From: Candidatus Sabulitectum sp.
Lineage (GTDB): Bacteria; Fermentibacterota; Fermentibacteria; Fermentibacterales; JCC-6
Reading direction: 5' to 3'
Length of the DNA stretch: 34,435 nucleotides
Assembly: GCA_023145375.1 (NCBI GenBank)
Contig: JAGLDY010000034.1
Span: 1 to 34,435, forward strand
Of the stretch, positions 1 to 9,230 are shown in pieces. Numbering within the stretch: the first letter of the stretch is position 1; the number at the start of each line of letters is the position of its first letter. The notes below the pieces were generated by a model. That model was not told the origin of the DNA and searched no databases. It worked only from the letters and a program-made list of their open reading frames with translations. Both the position numbers and the translations under genes were made by a program.

Positions 1-44
1 GTGGGATCCTCCCTGCCTCTATCGTTCAGAGACCGGAGATCATT

Positions 45-299
45 CTAGGTGATGTGAACACCTTCATGGTCAATAGAGAGAATCCAGTAAGTTATAGAAT
101 CTCCTGCGATAGAGTACCCGAAGCAGTTGGTAATGGAATCTGTTTCTGAATAGAGAACCTCCACAAGATATTCATGCCCCAGGCGCATAAGTCTCAGGTA
201 GGAACATGAATCTGAATTCAGAGTATTGTCCGGAATGTCTGCAAATGCAGAAGGGAGCAGGAAAAGGAAAACGAGAAATGCAGAAATAATGAAGTTCAT
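45..299 (-). CDS. Small secreted protein of unknown function
   Basis: An 84-residue product. The ATG at 299 is preferred over an in-frame ATG at 338 because it starts a clean Sec signal peptide (MNFIISAFLVFLFLLPSAFA, probable cleavage before DIPDN) and has a GGA-containing ribosome site about 8 bases upstream. The mature part of about 64 residues contains two cysteines (SCSYL and TNCFG) that could form a disulfide in the periplasm. It is divergent from the hybrid kinase gene starting at 444, so the roughly 145 bases between them must hold both promoters. I do not recognise the family. Confidence 0.55.
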   Translation of the reverse strand: MNFIISAFLVFLFLLPSAFADIPDNTLNSDSCSYLRLMRLGHEYLVEVLYSETDSITNCFGYSIAGDSITYWILSIDHEGVHIT

Positions 300-443
300 G
301 TTTTTCCAATCGCGATTCAATAGGGGAAAGGGGTACATTCCAGAGGTACTCCCTATTACAGGAGCAGAAAGCGTTTCAAGGTAAGACCTATTGTTCTACA
401 GGAAATAATAACACATACTTACTCTTGAACCACTGGAGGTTTT

Positions 444-3266
444 ATGCGTTTTCTTACATTGGGCCTGCTTCTCTTCTTTTTTGTGGTAGTAGCTTTTGCG
501 GATATTTCAACTGTTTCCAGCGAGGAAGAGCAGTATCTCCAGTCCAACCGATCAATCCTCTTTGTCAGTCAGGCTGCTTACCCCCCCTTTGAGTACAGAG
601 ATATAAGTGGGGAGCGCCAGGGAATGAGCATTGAGCTGATAAGGTGGATGTCCACCGAATTCGGGTTCCAGGCTGTCTTCACCGATATGACCTCTCAAGA
701 GGCCAGGGAGGCTCTAGTCAACGGCGAAGCAGATGTTATTGCCAGTTTCTTTTACAGTCAGTCCGGTGACAGTCTTTTTGATCTTACGGAACCCATCTTT
801 GAGGTTCCAGCCAGAATTTTTGTTCAGCCTGGAACAGTTGATATTCATGCGGTTGCAGATCTTGAAGGAAGAAAAGTAGCAGTTCAAACCGGAAGTTGCA
901 CCATAGAGTTCCTTGATGAAGAAGGAGTGAACTGCACGCTCGTTCAAACGGACAATCTGAACAATGCTCTTCATCTTCTGCTCAATGGTGAAGTTGATGC
1001 CCTGGTTGGGGATGAGCAGATAATTGAATTTTACCTGCTGATACACCATTCGTCGGGTGACCTTGTTGCTGTGGGGGATACTCTCTATTCGGGAATGATC
1101 TGCATGGCCGTAGCTCAGGGAGACAGCCTTCTCTGCTCAGTGCTTAACAGGGGAATAGAGCATGCTCTTGATAAAGGTATTATTGAGGCAATAGCGAACA
1201 AGTGGCAGGGCAGCCCTTTCACTATCTCTGATGAATTCCGTCACGGAACTCGGTTTCTGGTCATATCCGGCATCGTTCTGATAATTACCGTACTGGTTTT
1301 TCTATGGAACCTGAGGCTGAGGCATGTGGTTGAGCAGAAGACCAGATCCCTGCACGACAGCGAGAGACGACTTGATCAGGCTCTGGATCAGGCTAACCTG
1401 GGGTCATGGGATTTCAATATTCAGACAGGAGAAACGATCAATAATGACCGCTATTCGATCATGTTGGGATATTCTCCAGGTGAAGTGGATTTTTCACAAA
1501 AAGTCTGGCTTGATCAGATTCATCCAGATGACAGAAGCGATCTGGAAGCTTACATTGAAGAGTATCTTGCGGACAGTGAAGGCAGGTTTGAGACCGAATA
1601 TCGCCTGAGAACCAAAGAAGGCGGATGGCTATCAATTCATTCGTACGGTGGGATCGTAGAAAGAGACTTGAACGGGAAACCACTGAGAATAGCAGGGATT
1701 CATCAGGATGTAACCAGAAGAAAGATATCAGAAGCTCTAGCCAGAAGGGCTGTTGATGACTGGGAGAACACCTTTGATGCTCTTCCCGAGCTTATTGCAG
1801 TACTTGATTCCCAGGGTGCGATAGTAAGAGTAAACAGAGCACAGGCTCTTGTCCTGGGCAAGACCAGAGTAGAGTGTACAGGGCTGAACTTAAGTTCTTT
1901 GATCTACGGGGATGGGGACAAAGAAGCATTAGATATTCCCTTTATACTGGCCGGAGAGAAGAGCCCACCACTTCAGGAAAGGCATATTGAGAAGCTCGGT
2001 GGTGATTTTGAGATAAGTCTTCTGATCTCTGAGGACCCTCGGGACGGGTCAACCAGGATAATACATGTGGCTAGGGATGTAACCAAGAGGAAACTCGCTG
2101 AAAAAAAGCAGAAAGAACTGCAGGGTAGAATTCAGCACTCACAAAAACTTGAGAGTCTGGGTGTTCTTGCAGGAGGTATTGCTCACGATTTTAACAATAT
2201 TCTTATGGCTGTTCGGGGATACACAGACCTTGCCATATCCTCAGCTAATCAGGGAGATCAGATATATGAGTATCTGAAGGAGATAAGCAAATCTGTCAAT
2301 CAGGCAAGTGAGCTCACAGGTCAGATGCTTGCGTATTCAGGTAGAGGTAACTTTGTTGTAGAAACAGTGTATATAGATGAGATCATTGATAAGATGAAGC
2401 CAATGTTTAAGCTGTCAGTTTCCAGAAAAGCAGAGCTTAAGATTCATTCTGAGGGCTCCATTCCCCCTGTAGAAGTGGATAGTACTCAGATGGAACAGGT
2501 AATAATGAATCTTGTAACCAACGCTTCAGAAGCTATAGGGTCTTCCAGTGGAGTAATTACTATCACCACGGGGCTTGAGGAAACCCAGCCTCCAGGACCT
2601 GTCTTTTCAGAAGAAGCACGGCGTCCATATGTATTCATTCAGGTTGAAGATACAGGGTGTGGCATGTCCAGGGAGACAATAGAAAAACTGTTTGAGCCCT
2701 TTTTCTCCACAAAATTCGCAGGAAGGGGCCTTGGGATGGCTGTTGTTCAGGGAATAGTGGAAGGGCACAAGGGATTTATTACAGTGAAGAGTAAGGAGGG
2801 CTCTGGCTCCTCTATTAAAGCCTTCATTCCTGCACTGGACCGGATGAGCGGGCAAACAGTACAGAACCCGTCCAGGAAGACCGGTGTTTCTGATGACGGG
2901 AAAAAGGTCGTTCTTTTTGTTGACGACGAAGCAAACATCATGTTCATTGGTAAACATGTTCTTGAGAAAGAAGGATACGCTGTTCTTTCCGCAAGCGACG
3001 GAGAAGAGGCATTAAAGGCATACAGGGAGAACTCCGACACAATTCAGTGTGTAATTCTTGACCTGACCATGCCTGTAATGGACGGTGCTGAGTGTTTGAG
3101 AGAACTGAGAGCATTTGATTCGCAGGTCAGAGTGATTCTCTCCAGTGGATACAACCGTCAGGATGCAGAAAGTAGAATTCCAGCTGATCATATTGCCGGA
3201 TACCTGAAGAAGCCATATTCACTGCAGGCACTTGCCACAGAGGTCAGAAGGGTTTTAGCAGACTAG
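444..3266 (+). CDS. Hybrid sensor histidine kinase with periplasmic SBP_bac_3 domain
   Basis: A 940-residue one-protein phosphorelay. Domains in order: signal peptide (1-19), solute-binding family 3 sensor domain in the periplasm (about 36-258), one membrane helix (about 269-288), two PAS domains (about 305-425 and 440-553), a dimerisation/phosphoacceptor helix with His581 in the GGIAHDFNN motif, an HATPase domain with N box (NLVTNASEAI), G1 (DTGCGMS) and G2 (GRGLGMAVV), and a C-terminal receiver with phosphoacceptor Asp873 (ILDLTMP). The H-box type and the receiver are typical of hybrid kinases that pass phosphate to an Hpt or separate regulator, which is not encoded here. The binding domain suggests sensing of an amino-acid-like ligand, but the ligand cannot be read from sequence. 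A GGAGG site lies 7 bases before the ATG. The stop is 15 bases from the convergent PAS gene. Confidence 0.93.
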   Translation: MRFLTLGLLLFFFVVVAFADISTVSSEEEQYLQSNRSILFVSQAAYPPFEYRDISGERQGMSIELIRWMSTEFGFQAVFTDMTSQEAREALVNGEADVIASFFYSQSGDSLFDLTEPIFEVPARIFVQPGTVDIHAVADLEGRKVAVQTGSCTIEFLDEEGVNCTLVQTDNLNNALHLLLNGEVDALVGDEQIIEFYLLIHHSSGDLVAVGDTLYSGMICMAVAQGDSLLCSVLNRGIEHALDKGIIEAIANKWQGSPFTISDEFRHGTRFLVISGIVLIITVLVFLWNLRLRHVVEQKTRSLHDSERRLDQALDQANLGSWDFNIQTGETINNDRYSIMLGYSPGEVDFSQKVWLDQIHPDDRSDLEAYIEEYLADSEGRFETEYRLRTKEGGWLSIHSYGGIVERDLNGKPLRIAGIHQDVTRRKISEALARRAVDDWENTFDALPELIAVLDSQGAIVRVNRAQALVLGKTRVECTGLNLSSLIYGDGDKEALDIPFILAGEKSPPLQERHIEKLGGDFEISLLISEDPRDGSTRIIHVARDVTKRKLAEKKQKELQGRIQHSQKLESLGVLAGGIAHDFNNILMAVRGYTDLAISSANQGDQIYEYLKEISKSVNQASELTGQMLAYSGRGNFVVETVYIDEIIDKMKPMFKLSVSRKAELKIHSEGSIPPVEVDSTQMEQVIMNLVTNASEAIGSSSGVITITTGLEETQPPGPVFSEEARRPYVFIQVEDTGCGMSRETIEKLFEPFFSTKFAGRGLGMAVVQGIVEGHKGFITVKSKEGSGSSIKAFIPALDRMSGQTVQNPSRKTGVSDDGKKVVLFVDDEANIMFIGKHVLEKEGYAVLSASDGEEALKAYRENSDTIQCVILDLTMPVMDGAECLRELRAFDSQVRVILSSGYNRQDAESRIPADHIAGYLKKPYSLQALATEVRRVLAD

Positions 3267-3281
3267 CCGGCTAAATACTAT

Positions 3282-5003
3282 CTATTCGAGAAGGGGTTCA
3301 ACCTCTTCAATTACATCAAATAGACCTATTGTTCCTATGAACAGATCCTCTTCTTCAAATCTTGGAATACCGCTGACAGTAACAAGGATCTTCTCTGAAT
3401 CCGGTCTGATCAGTTTGAGCTGATAGGAGCTTCCTTTACCTATGCTGCGCATTTCCCGAACACCGGTTGTTTTGCCTGCGTCTTCCGGTGAGATAAGAGA
3501 TCCAAAGGTCATGCCCTTCAGCTTATCTGCAGGGATCCCAATAATGCTGGAAAAAGCCTCATTGGCGAATAGGATCTTATCCACGGGATCACACATGATG
3601 ACCCCCTGGTGAAGATTATCTACAACTGTGTTGTGGAGAGACTCAACTCTTTTTCGTTTCTCTTCAGTGCGGTATCGATCTATAGCCATGGATATGCTCT
3701 CTGCAAGACCTGCAAAAAGAATGAGGTCTGTTTGGGAGAAAACATTTTTCATTGAGTAGCTTTGAACAACCAGCACGCCCCACACCCCTTCGGATCCTCT
3801 GAGTGGGACGCCCATCCACTGTTCACTTGGATTTCCCAGGAAGACAACCAGCTTTTCCAAAAGCATTTTGTTGTAAGCTTCCTGGTCCACAAGAAGCGGT
3901 TTGCCGGTAGTTCTGACATATTCTGTGAGACTTCCTTTTAAAGACTCTGAACCGATGTAGTCCTCAATACCATCTTGTCTGTCAACAGAATAAGGGAAAG
4001 AGTATGTTTCGGTAAGCTCGTTGTAGAAAGCAAAATACAGGTTAGGTGTATGTATTACTCGGGAAAGCTGACCATGGATATGCTCAAGCAGTTCTTTCAG
4101 AGATTCTGTTATGACAGTTTCCTCGGCAATGGAATGAAGAATAGCGTAAACGGATTCAGCTCTTTGTCTCACGGCAACTTCTTTCAAAAGGAGATCATTG
4201 GCTCTTTTCAGTTCGGCAGTTTTTGAATCGATTATGCTGCGAAGTCTGTTCTGAAGCTGCTTCAGGTCATTTTCCGCCCGCTTCTTGGTGTTTATATCCA
4301 TGACAACAACTTCAATGTAAGTGATGTTGCCATTCTGATCTTGTTGACAGGTAGCAGTAAGGGAAACCCAGAAAAGGGAGCCGTCTTTGTGACGCCAGCG
4401 GGTTTCAAATCCGTTGACAGGTTCTCCATTTTTCAAAGTGCTGAGAAGTTTATCCCGGTCTTTTGCATTTCCCCATACTTTGGCCAGTTCAACATTGTAC
4501 AGCTGGTGTACATTATCATAGCCCATCATGGAGACAAGGCCGTTGTTAACATAGATTACGTTACCTGTCACTGACGATTTGAAGACACCAACCGGAGAAC
4601 CCTGATCCAGATTCTCCAGGCTGTCAGAGCGGTTCATTAATACTTTCTGAACAAAAAGAAATTCTGTTACATCCGTGAAAGAACAGATGTATTTTCTCTT
4701 TTCTCCGTTTCCGGCACCAATCAATTTTACATCGAATTCCCACCGGTTCCCATCGGAATGATAGGCGATACTGCATGCCCCTATAGCATTTTCCATCTCG
4801 ACATACATCATCATTTGAGAAAGAAAGTCTTCTCCGCTTACCATTTGTGCCATAAGGTTCGAAAGGGAATAGTCTTTACACGAGCCGAAGAATTTATTGA
4901 AAGCACTGTTACTGTCAATATAGTTCAGCTGATAGTCGTAAACAGCTAAACCGGTATCATCGTATTCTCTTGCAAAAATCTCGAAAAGGCTCTGGTCCTT
5001 CAT
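3282..5003 (-). CDS. PAS-PAS-GAF-PAS sensory protein without output domain
   Basis: A 573-residue soluble protein with no signal peptide or membrane helix. A PAS domain covers about 1-118 and a second PAS with PAC segment about 130-240 (ETRWRHKDGSLFWVSL, then EVVVMDINTKKRAE). A charged coiled coil (about 243-285) is followed by a GAF domain (about 290-440, MGVPLRGSEGVWGVLVV) and a third PAS (about 450-565, MCDPVDKILFANEAFSSIIGIPADKL). The chain ends right after the last PAS, so there is no kinase, GGDEF, EAL or HTH module. Such proteins usually act through a partner. The convergent hybrid kinase, 15 bases away, is the obvious candidate by proximity, although convergent genes are not co-transcribed. 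The ATG has a strong GGAGG site (GTTGGAGGAAGAAACAG) upstream. Confidence 0.85.
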   Translation of the reverse strand: MKDQSLFEIFAREYDDTGLAVYDYQLNYIDSNSAFNKFFGSCKDYSLSNLMAQMVSGEDFLSQMMMYVEMENAIGACSIAYHSDGNRWEFDVKLIGAGNGEKRKYICSFTDVTEFLFVQKVLMNRSDSLENLDQGSPVGVFKSSVTGNVIYVNNGLVSMMGYDNVHQLYNVELAKVWGNAKDRDKLLSTLKNGEPVNGFETRWRHKDGSLFWVSLTATCQQDQNGNITYIEVVVMDINTKKRAENDLKQLQNRLRSIIDSKTAELKRANDLLLKEVAVRQRAESVYAILHSIAEETVITESLKELLEHIHGQLSRVIHTPNLYFAFYNELTETYSFPYSVDRQDGIEDYIGSESLKGSLTEYVRTTGKPLLVDQEAYNKMLLEKLVVFLGNPSEQWMGVPLRGSEGVWGVLVVQSYSMKNVFSQTDLILFAGLAESISMAIDRYRTEEKRKRVESLHNTVVDNLHQGVIMCDPVDKILFANEAFSSIIGIPADKLKGMTFGSLISPEDAGKTTGVREMRSIGKGSSYQLKLIRPDSEKILVTVSGIPRFEEEDLFIGTIGLFDVIEEVEPLLE

Positions 5004-5044
5004 CTGTTTCTTCCTCCAACATCTAATGTACCAATGAGACAGGG

Positions 5045-5077
5045 AAGAAGAAAGCCCCTGCCGAACAAGGCAGGGGC
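5045..5077 (-). terminator. Terminator of the efflux operon
   Basis: A perfect 9-bp GC-rich stem (GCCCCTGCC / GGCAGGGGC, loop GAACAA, 5054-5077) lies just beyond the RND gene stop. Read on the minus strand it is followed by a T-rich tail (TTTCTTCTTCC). It separates the efflux operon from the PAS gene downstream on the same strand. Confidence 0.8.
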
Positions 5078-5097
5078 AGAAGAGGTGCTTTTAAGAG

Positions 5098-8000
5098 TTA
5101 CTCCAAGTTACCTGATGACATTTTTTTTGCAATGCGTTTACCCATAACAACATAAATGCATGGTTCCACTATCAGGGTTAGTATGGTGGCTGCAGCAAGC
5201 CCGAAGATAACAGTAACAGCCATTGGTGCCCATGTCTCTGCACCTTCCCCAATGCCCATGGCAAGAGGGGCCATGGCCAGCATGGTGGTAAGTGCTGTCA
5301 TAAGGATAGGACGGAGCCTGGTTGTGGCTGCTTCTGCGATTGCGTCTTCCAGACCAACTCTCTTTTTGTGGAGCACCTGGTTGGCATAGTCTATCATTAC
5401 TATGCCGTTGTTCACCACGATACCCGCCAGCATGAGAACCCCGATAAGAGACATTACCGACAGTGGAGTACCTGTAATAAATAAGCCGAGAATGACTCCG
5501 ATTATGGCCATGGGTACGGTAAAAATAATGATGAAAGGTTCAAGAAGGGACTCAAACTGACTGGCCATAACCATGTACACAAGCAGAGCTGCGACAATGA
5601 TAGCTATACCCAGGTAGAGGAAAGTTTCTTTCTGATCCTTCATTTCCCCGCCGTATTCGATCCGGAGGTTGTAATCGTTGCTTTCCTCCACAGCCATCTT
5701 GACATCGGCGGCCACATCATCAAGGCTTCTGCCGGATACATCACAGGTTATAGTAACACACCTCTGCTGGTTTGTACGGCGAATACTGGTTGAAATGAGT
5801 CTTTCCTCAAAAGATCCATAATTGGCTGCCGGAGAGCCGAAGACTGAAAGATAATCCAGTTCTTCCCGGGAGTCTCTCATGAACTCAGGGTACTTCACAA
5901 TAACACTGTATTCATCACCACCCTCTCTGAAGATCGTGGCTGGAGAGTTGCCGAATGCATTACTTATCTCCCCGGCAACGCCTGCAGGGTGTATACCGCT
6001 GAGAGCAAGCCTGGTGTAGTCCTGTCTGAAGGTCAGTTCAGGGATCATGTTCTCCATTGTGGTCTTGGGCTCTCTGACTCCCTCAACAGTAGAGATAGCT
6101 TCTCTCATTCTTTCGCTTTCGGCTGAAAGGATACCAAGATCGTCCCCAAAGACTTTCACCTCTATGGCGCTTCCTCCCAGAAAATTACCTCCGGAAATGT
6201 CGTATTCAAAACCGACAACGTTGTCCAGCAGCTCTCTTATCTTTTCCTCATACTCCTGTTGTCCGGTGGTTCTCCGGGTTACCGGAACAAGTCTAAGGAT
6301 CATCTCAACAGAGTAGCTACCCTTGTCTCCCCCAAAAATGGCATCCATACCTCCGGCAGTTCCCACCTGTGAGTACAGAGTTATGAGATCACCTTCATCA
6401 AAGAGAGCAGTTATGCTGTCCTCAAGAGCAACAGCCATAGCGCTTGTAGTTTCAAGATCAGTTCCAATGGCTGCTTCAAGGGTGATCTTGATCATGCCGT
6501 CATCATTTGCGGGAAGAAACTCGGTTTTGATCACAGAGATCAGAGCAAGGCTTGAAAGGAAGACAACAGCTGTTGCGATAAGTGTGGCTTTCTTTCTTGC
6601 TACCATTTTTCTTACCAGTTTGTTGTACTTTTTTTCCAGACCTTCAAACCCCATCTTTATTTTCTCTCCCAGTGAGCCCTTCCTGTGCTGTGGAATCAGC
6701 TTTTCTGCAAACGAACTTAGTAGGGGGACAAGGCTCAGGGCTACAAAAAGAGAAACAATAAGGCTGAATACAATTGTAAGAACCATCTCTCTGAACATCT
6801 GGCCTGCAAGACCCGGGACAAAGAGAATAGGAACAAAAACGGCCAGGGTAGTCAGTGTTGAAGCGGTTATTGCCATTCCAACTTCCTGTGAACCGCTTAC
6901 GGCTGATTCAATGGCTGAATTACCCAGTCCTCTGTGTCTGTATATGTTCTCAAGAACGACTATGGAGTTATCCACCAGCATCCCAACGGCAAGAGCAAGA
7001 CCAGCCAGAGAGATCATGTTGAGGTCCACATCGAAGAAATGCATGGCCGCAAAAGTTACCACGATCGAGATCGGTATGGCGGAGCCTGCTATTGCAGCGC
7101 CTCTGGGAGAACGAAGGAAAAAGAGAAGAACAAGGAAGGCAAGAATAGTTGCAGTTACCGCCGTTGTTGCCAGGTTACCTATTGACTGTGTAATGAATGT
7201 CGACTGATCGTACATCACATAGGGAACAACCTGGCCTTCATACTCCACAGCTATCCTGTCAAGCTCATCCTGAACAGCCTGGCAGACATTTACGGTGTTT
7301 GCATCACTTCGTCTCTGAATATAGACGAAGAGAGAAGGTGTCTGATTCATTCTGATGAGCTCATAGACCTCTGCTTCACCGTCAATGATCTCAGCAATAT
7401 CCCGGAGAAGAACCGGACCATTCATGGTGTTTCCCACAACCAGTTGCTCAAGGTCTGCAAGGGAGGTTACACTTGCTTCGACTCTTATGTTTATCCGCTC
7501 CCCTCCAGAATCGAGATTACCTGCAGGTTTGTCGTTTCTCACCCGTGCAAGTGCACCCACAACCTGACTGATATTGAGCCCTGAGCTCTCAAGTTTAGCC
7601 GGGTCAACTTCCACCTGGATTTCCCTGATGAGTCCCCCTGCTACGTTTACCGAACCAACACCCTCCTGTCTTGCAAGCCTGGGCTCTATTTCATCCTCGA
7701 TCAGTTTTCTCAGGGCGAAATCATCAAGAACAGGGCTGGACAGACCGATGAACAAAATGGGTTGCATTGAAGGGTCCAGCGCAAGCACCATGGGGTCAGA
7801 GCAATCCTCCGGAAGAGCACTTCCGTATAGATCAAGTTGCCGTCTGATATCTGTTTCTGCAGCCTCAAGGCTGTGCCCCCACTGGAATTCTGCCATGATA
7901 ACACTTGAGCCGTTGGAAGAGATCGAACTGACCTCTTTGACATTTTCGACCCTGGACACAGCTTCTTCAAGGTATTTCGTTACAAGGTTTTCCATCTCTT

Positions 8001-8169
8001 CGGGGCCGGCCCCCTGCATTGTGCTGGCTACGATAACCATTGGAAATTCCAGTTTCGGGAACAGGTCGATCCCAAGTTTGGATAGACCAAAGAAACCAAC
8101 TCCGATGATAAAGATGAACACCATCATGAATGTAATTCGTCTTCTTACTGACAGACTGGAGAGGCTCAT
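5098..8169 (-). CDS. RND efflux transporter, HAE1/AcrB-like inner-membrane pump
   Basis: A 1023-residue proton-driven exporter of hydrophobic or amphiphilic compounds, at the normal length for the family. The N-terminal helix (MVFIFIIGVGFFGLSKLGIDLFPKLEFP) is typical. TM4 carries the proton-relay region as GMLVDNSIVVLENIYRH with Asp400 followed by Asn, the variant seen in SwrC-like pumps rather than the Asp-Asp pair of AcrB. The second half repeats the fold, with a helix run from LGIAIIVAALLVYMVMASQ and a late GVLMLAGIVVNNGIVMIDY motif. Two large periplasmic loops provide porter and docking domains. The start overlaps the adaptor stop by one base (TGATG), indicating translational coupling. 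It is the last gene of a tetR-tolC-adaptor-pump operon; substrate unknown. Confidence 0.96.
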   Translation of the reverse strand: MSLSSLSVRRRITFMMVFIFIIGVGFFGLSKLGIDLFPKLEFPMVIVASTMQGAGPEEMENLVTKYLEEAVSRVENVKEVSSISSNGSSVIMAEFQWGHSLEAAETDIRRQLDLYGSALPEDCSDPMVLALDPSMQPILFIGLSSPVLDDFALRKLIEDEIEPRLARQEGVGSVNVAGGLIREIQVEVDPAKLESSGLNISQVVGALARVRNDKPAGNLDSGGERINIRVEASVTSLADLEQLVVGNTMNGPVLLRDIAEIIDGEAEVYELIRMNQTPSLFVYIQRRSDANTVNVCQAVQDELDRIAVEYEGQVVPYVMYDQSTFITQSIGNLATTAVTATILAFLVLLFFLRSPRGAAIAGSAIPISIVVTFAAMHFFDVDLNMISLAGLALAVGMLVDNSIVVLENIYRHRGLGNSAIESAVSGSQEVGMAITASTLTTLAVFVPILFVPGLAGQMFREMVLTIVFSLIVSLFVALSLVPLLSSFAEKLIPQHRKGSLGEKIKMGFEGLEKKYNKLVRKMVARKKATLIATAVVFLSSLALISVIKTEFLPANDDGMIKITLEAAIGTDLETTSAMAVALEDSITALFDEGDLITLYSQVGTAGGMDAIFGGDKGSYSVEMILRLVPVTRRTTGQQEYEEKIRELLDNVVGFEYDISGGNFLGGSAIEVKVFGDDLGILSAESERMREAISTVEGVREPKTTMENMIPELTFRQDYTRLALSGIHPAGVAGEISNAFGNSPATIFREGGDEYSVIVKYPEFMRDSREELDYLSVFGSPAANYGSFEERLISTSIRRTNQQRCVTITCDVSGRSLDDVAADVKMAVEESNDYNLRIEYGGEMKDQKETFLYLGIAIIVAALLVYMVMASQFESLLEPFIIIFTVPMAIIGVILGLFITGTPLSVMSLIGVLMLAGIVVNNGIVMIDYANQVLHKKRVGLEDAIAEAATTRLRPILMTALTTMLAMAPLAMGIGEGAETWAPMAVTVIFGLAAATILTLIVEPCIYVVMGKRIAKKMSSGNLE

Positions 8170-9230
8170 CAGCGGATCACCTCCACAGAACCATCCTGGA
8201 TCACGCTGTTCTGCCCAAGGACGATTACCTGGTCTCCAGGTTCAACACCGTAAAGGATCTGTACATTGCCTTGACTTATGAGTCCAGTTGTGATTTCACG
8301 AAGTACTGCCCTGTTGTCTACCACAAGGGCAACCTGATAACCGTTCCTTGTTCTTCTGAGAACGCTTACAGGTAGAACCATTGCATCAGTTATAGACTCG
8401 GTTATGATGGAGATTCGACCGGAGAGCCCCGGGCACAGCTGGTTCTCGGGGTCATCAAAGTGTACTTCCGCTGAAACCTGCCCGCTTACGGGATCCACTG
8501 ATGGAGATACTGCGGTGACCACTCCGGGTATTGATGTATTTCCTATGGCAGATACAGTAACATACGCAGGCTGACCAACTTCCAGTTTGAAGATGTCAGA
8601 CTCCGGTAGCAGTACCCTGGCAACAACACCTCCGTTGCCTGAAATGGAGAGAAGTGGAGTTGAGCCACTCATGTTTCCTTCTCTCGCCCACACCCGGCCC
8701 ACTCTTCCCGGGAAAGGTGCAGAGATCCAGGCATTGTCTCTTGTTGCTCTTGCCTGGGTGTAACCTGCATAAGCCTGATTCAGCTGGGCTTTTGCAGCCT
8801 CAAGTGCCACTCCCGCACCATCGAGTTCCTGTGAACTCAATGCACCTGCCTCGTAAAGGGTCTGCATTCTCTCATGGTTGGCTCTTGCATTTTCTGCGTT
8901 GGCTCTGGCGGCGCTTACAGAAGCTATGGCTGCAGATGTTCCTGCATTTACCTGCTGATCAGTATTCATCTTCACAAGTCTCTCGCCAGCTTCCACCTCA
9001 TCTCCTTCGGAAACAAGAACCTCCTCAACGGTACCTGGTATTGAAGAAAAGATCAGGGCTTCCTGTGCTCCTTCAAGGCGGGTATTGGCATAAACTTCAG
9101 AGGATATGGTGGAGGGTTCCATGGTCTGGATACGTACTCTGACCACTCTTTCCGCGTCCTGGTCTCCCCCTGGTCCGCAGGCCACCGCAAGAAGAATAAG
9201 TATCGATATAAGTGCTACCGGATTCTTCAT
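8169..9230 (-). CDS. RND periplasmic adaptor (membrane fusion protein), lipoprotein
   Basis: A 353-residue adaptor that joins the RND pump to the TolC-type channel. The N-terminus is a lipoprotein signal ending LLAVAC with lipidated Cys18. A biotinyl/lipoyl-like half (IFSSIPGTVEEVLVSEGDEVEAGERLVKM, about 60-90) is followed by an alpha-hairpin (about 95-150) and the returning lipoyl half (TRDNAWISAPFPGRVGRVWA). The beta-barrel and membrane-proximal domains come after that (SVLRRTRNGYQVALVVDNRAV). The gene order outer channel, adaptor, pump matches a complete tripartite system. The start shares one base with the upstream TolC-family stop (TAATG) and the stop shares one base with the pump start. 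Confidence 0.95.
   Translation of the reverse strand: MKNPVALISILILLAVACGPGGDQDAERVVRVRIQTMEPSTISSEVYANTRLEGAQEALIFSSIPGTVEEVLVSEGDEVEAGERLVKMNTDQQVNAGTSAAIASVSAARANAENARANHERMQTLYEAGALSSQELDGAGVALEAAKAQLNQAYAGYTQARATRDNAWISAPFPGRVGRVWAREGNMSGSTPLLSISGNGGVVARVLLPESDIFKLEVGQPAYVTVSAIGNTSIPGVVTAVSPSVDPVSGQVSAEVHFDDPENQLCPGLSGRISIITESITDAMVLPVSVLRRTRNGYQVALVVDNRAVLREITTGLISQGNVQILYGVEPGDQVIVLGQNSVIQDGSVEVIR

Noticed and set aside
6323-7207. A 294-codon open frame on the plus strand
   Set aside because: It lies antisense within the RND pump gene, is composed of low-complexity Ser/Arg/Thr translation and has no family features; it is a by-product of codon bias.
8654-9142. A 162-codon open frame on the plus strand
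   Set aside because: Antisense to the lipoprotein adaptor gene, with unnatural Leu/Pro/His composition and no ribosome site.
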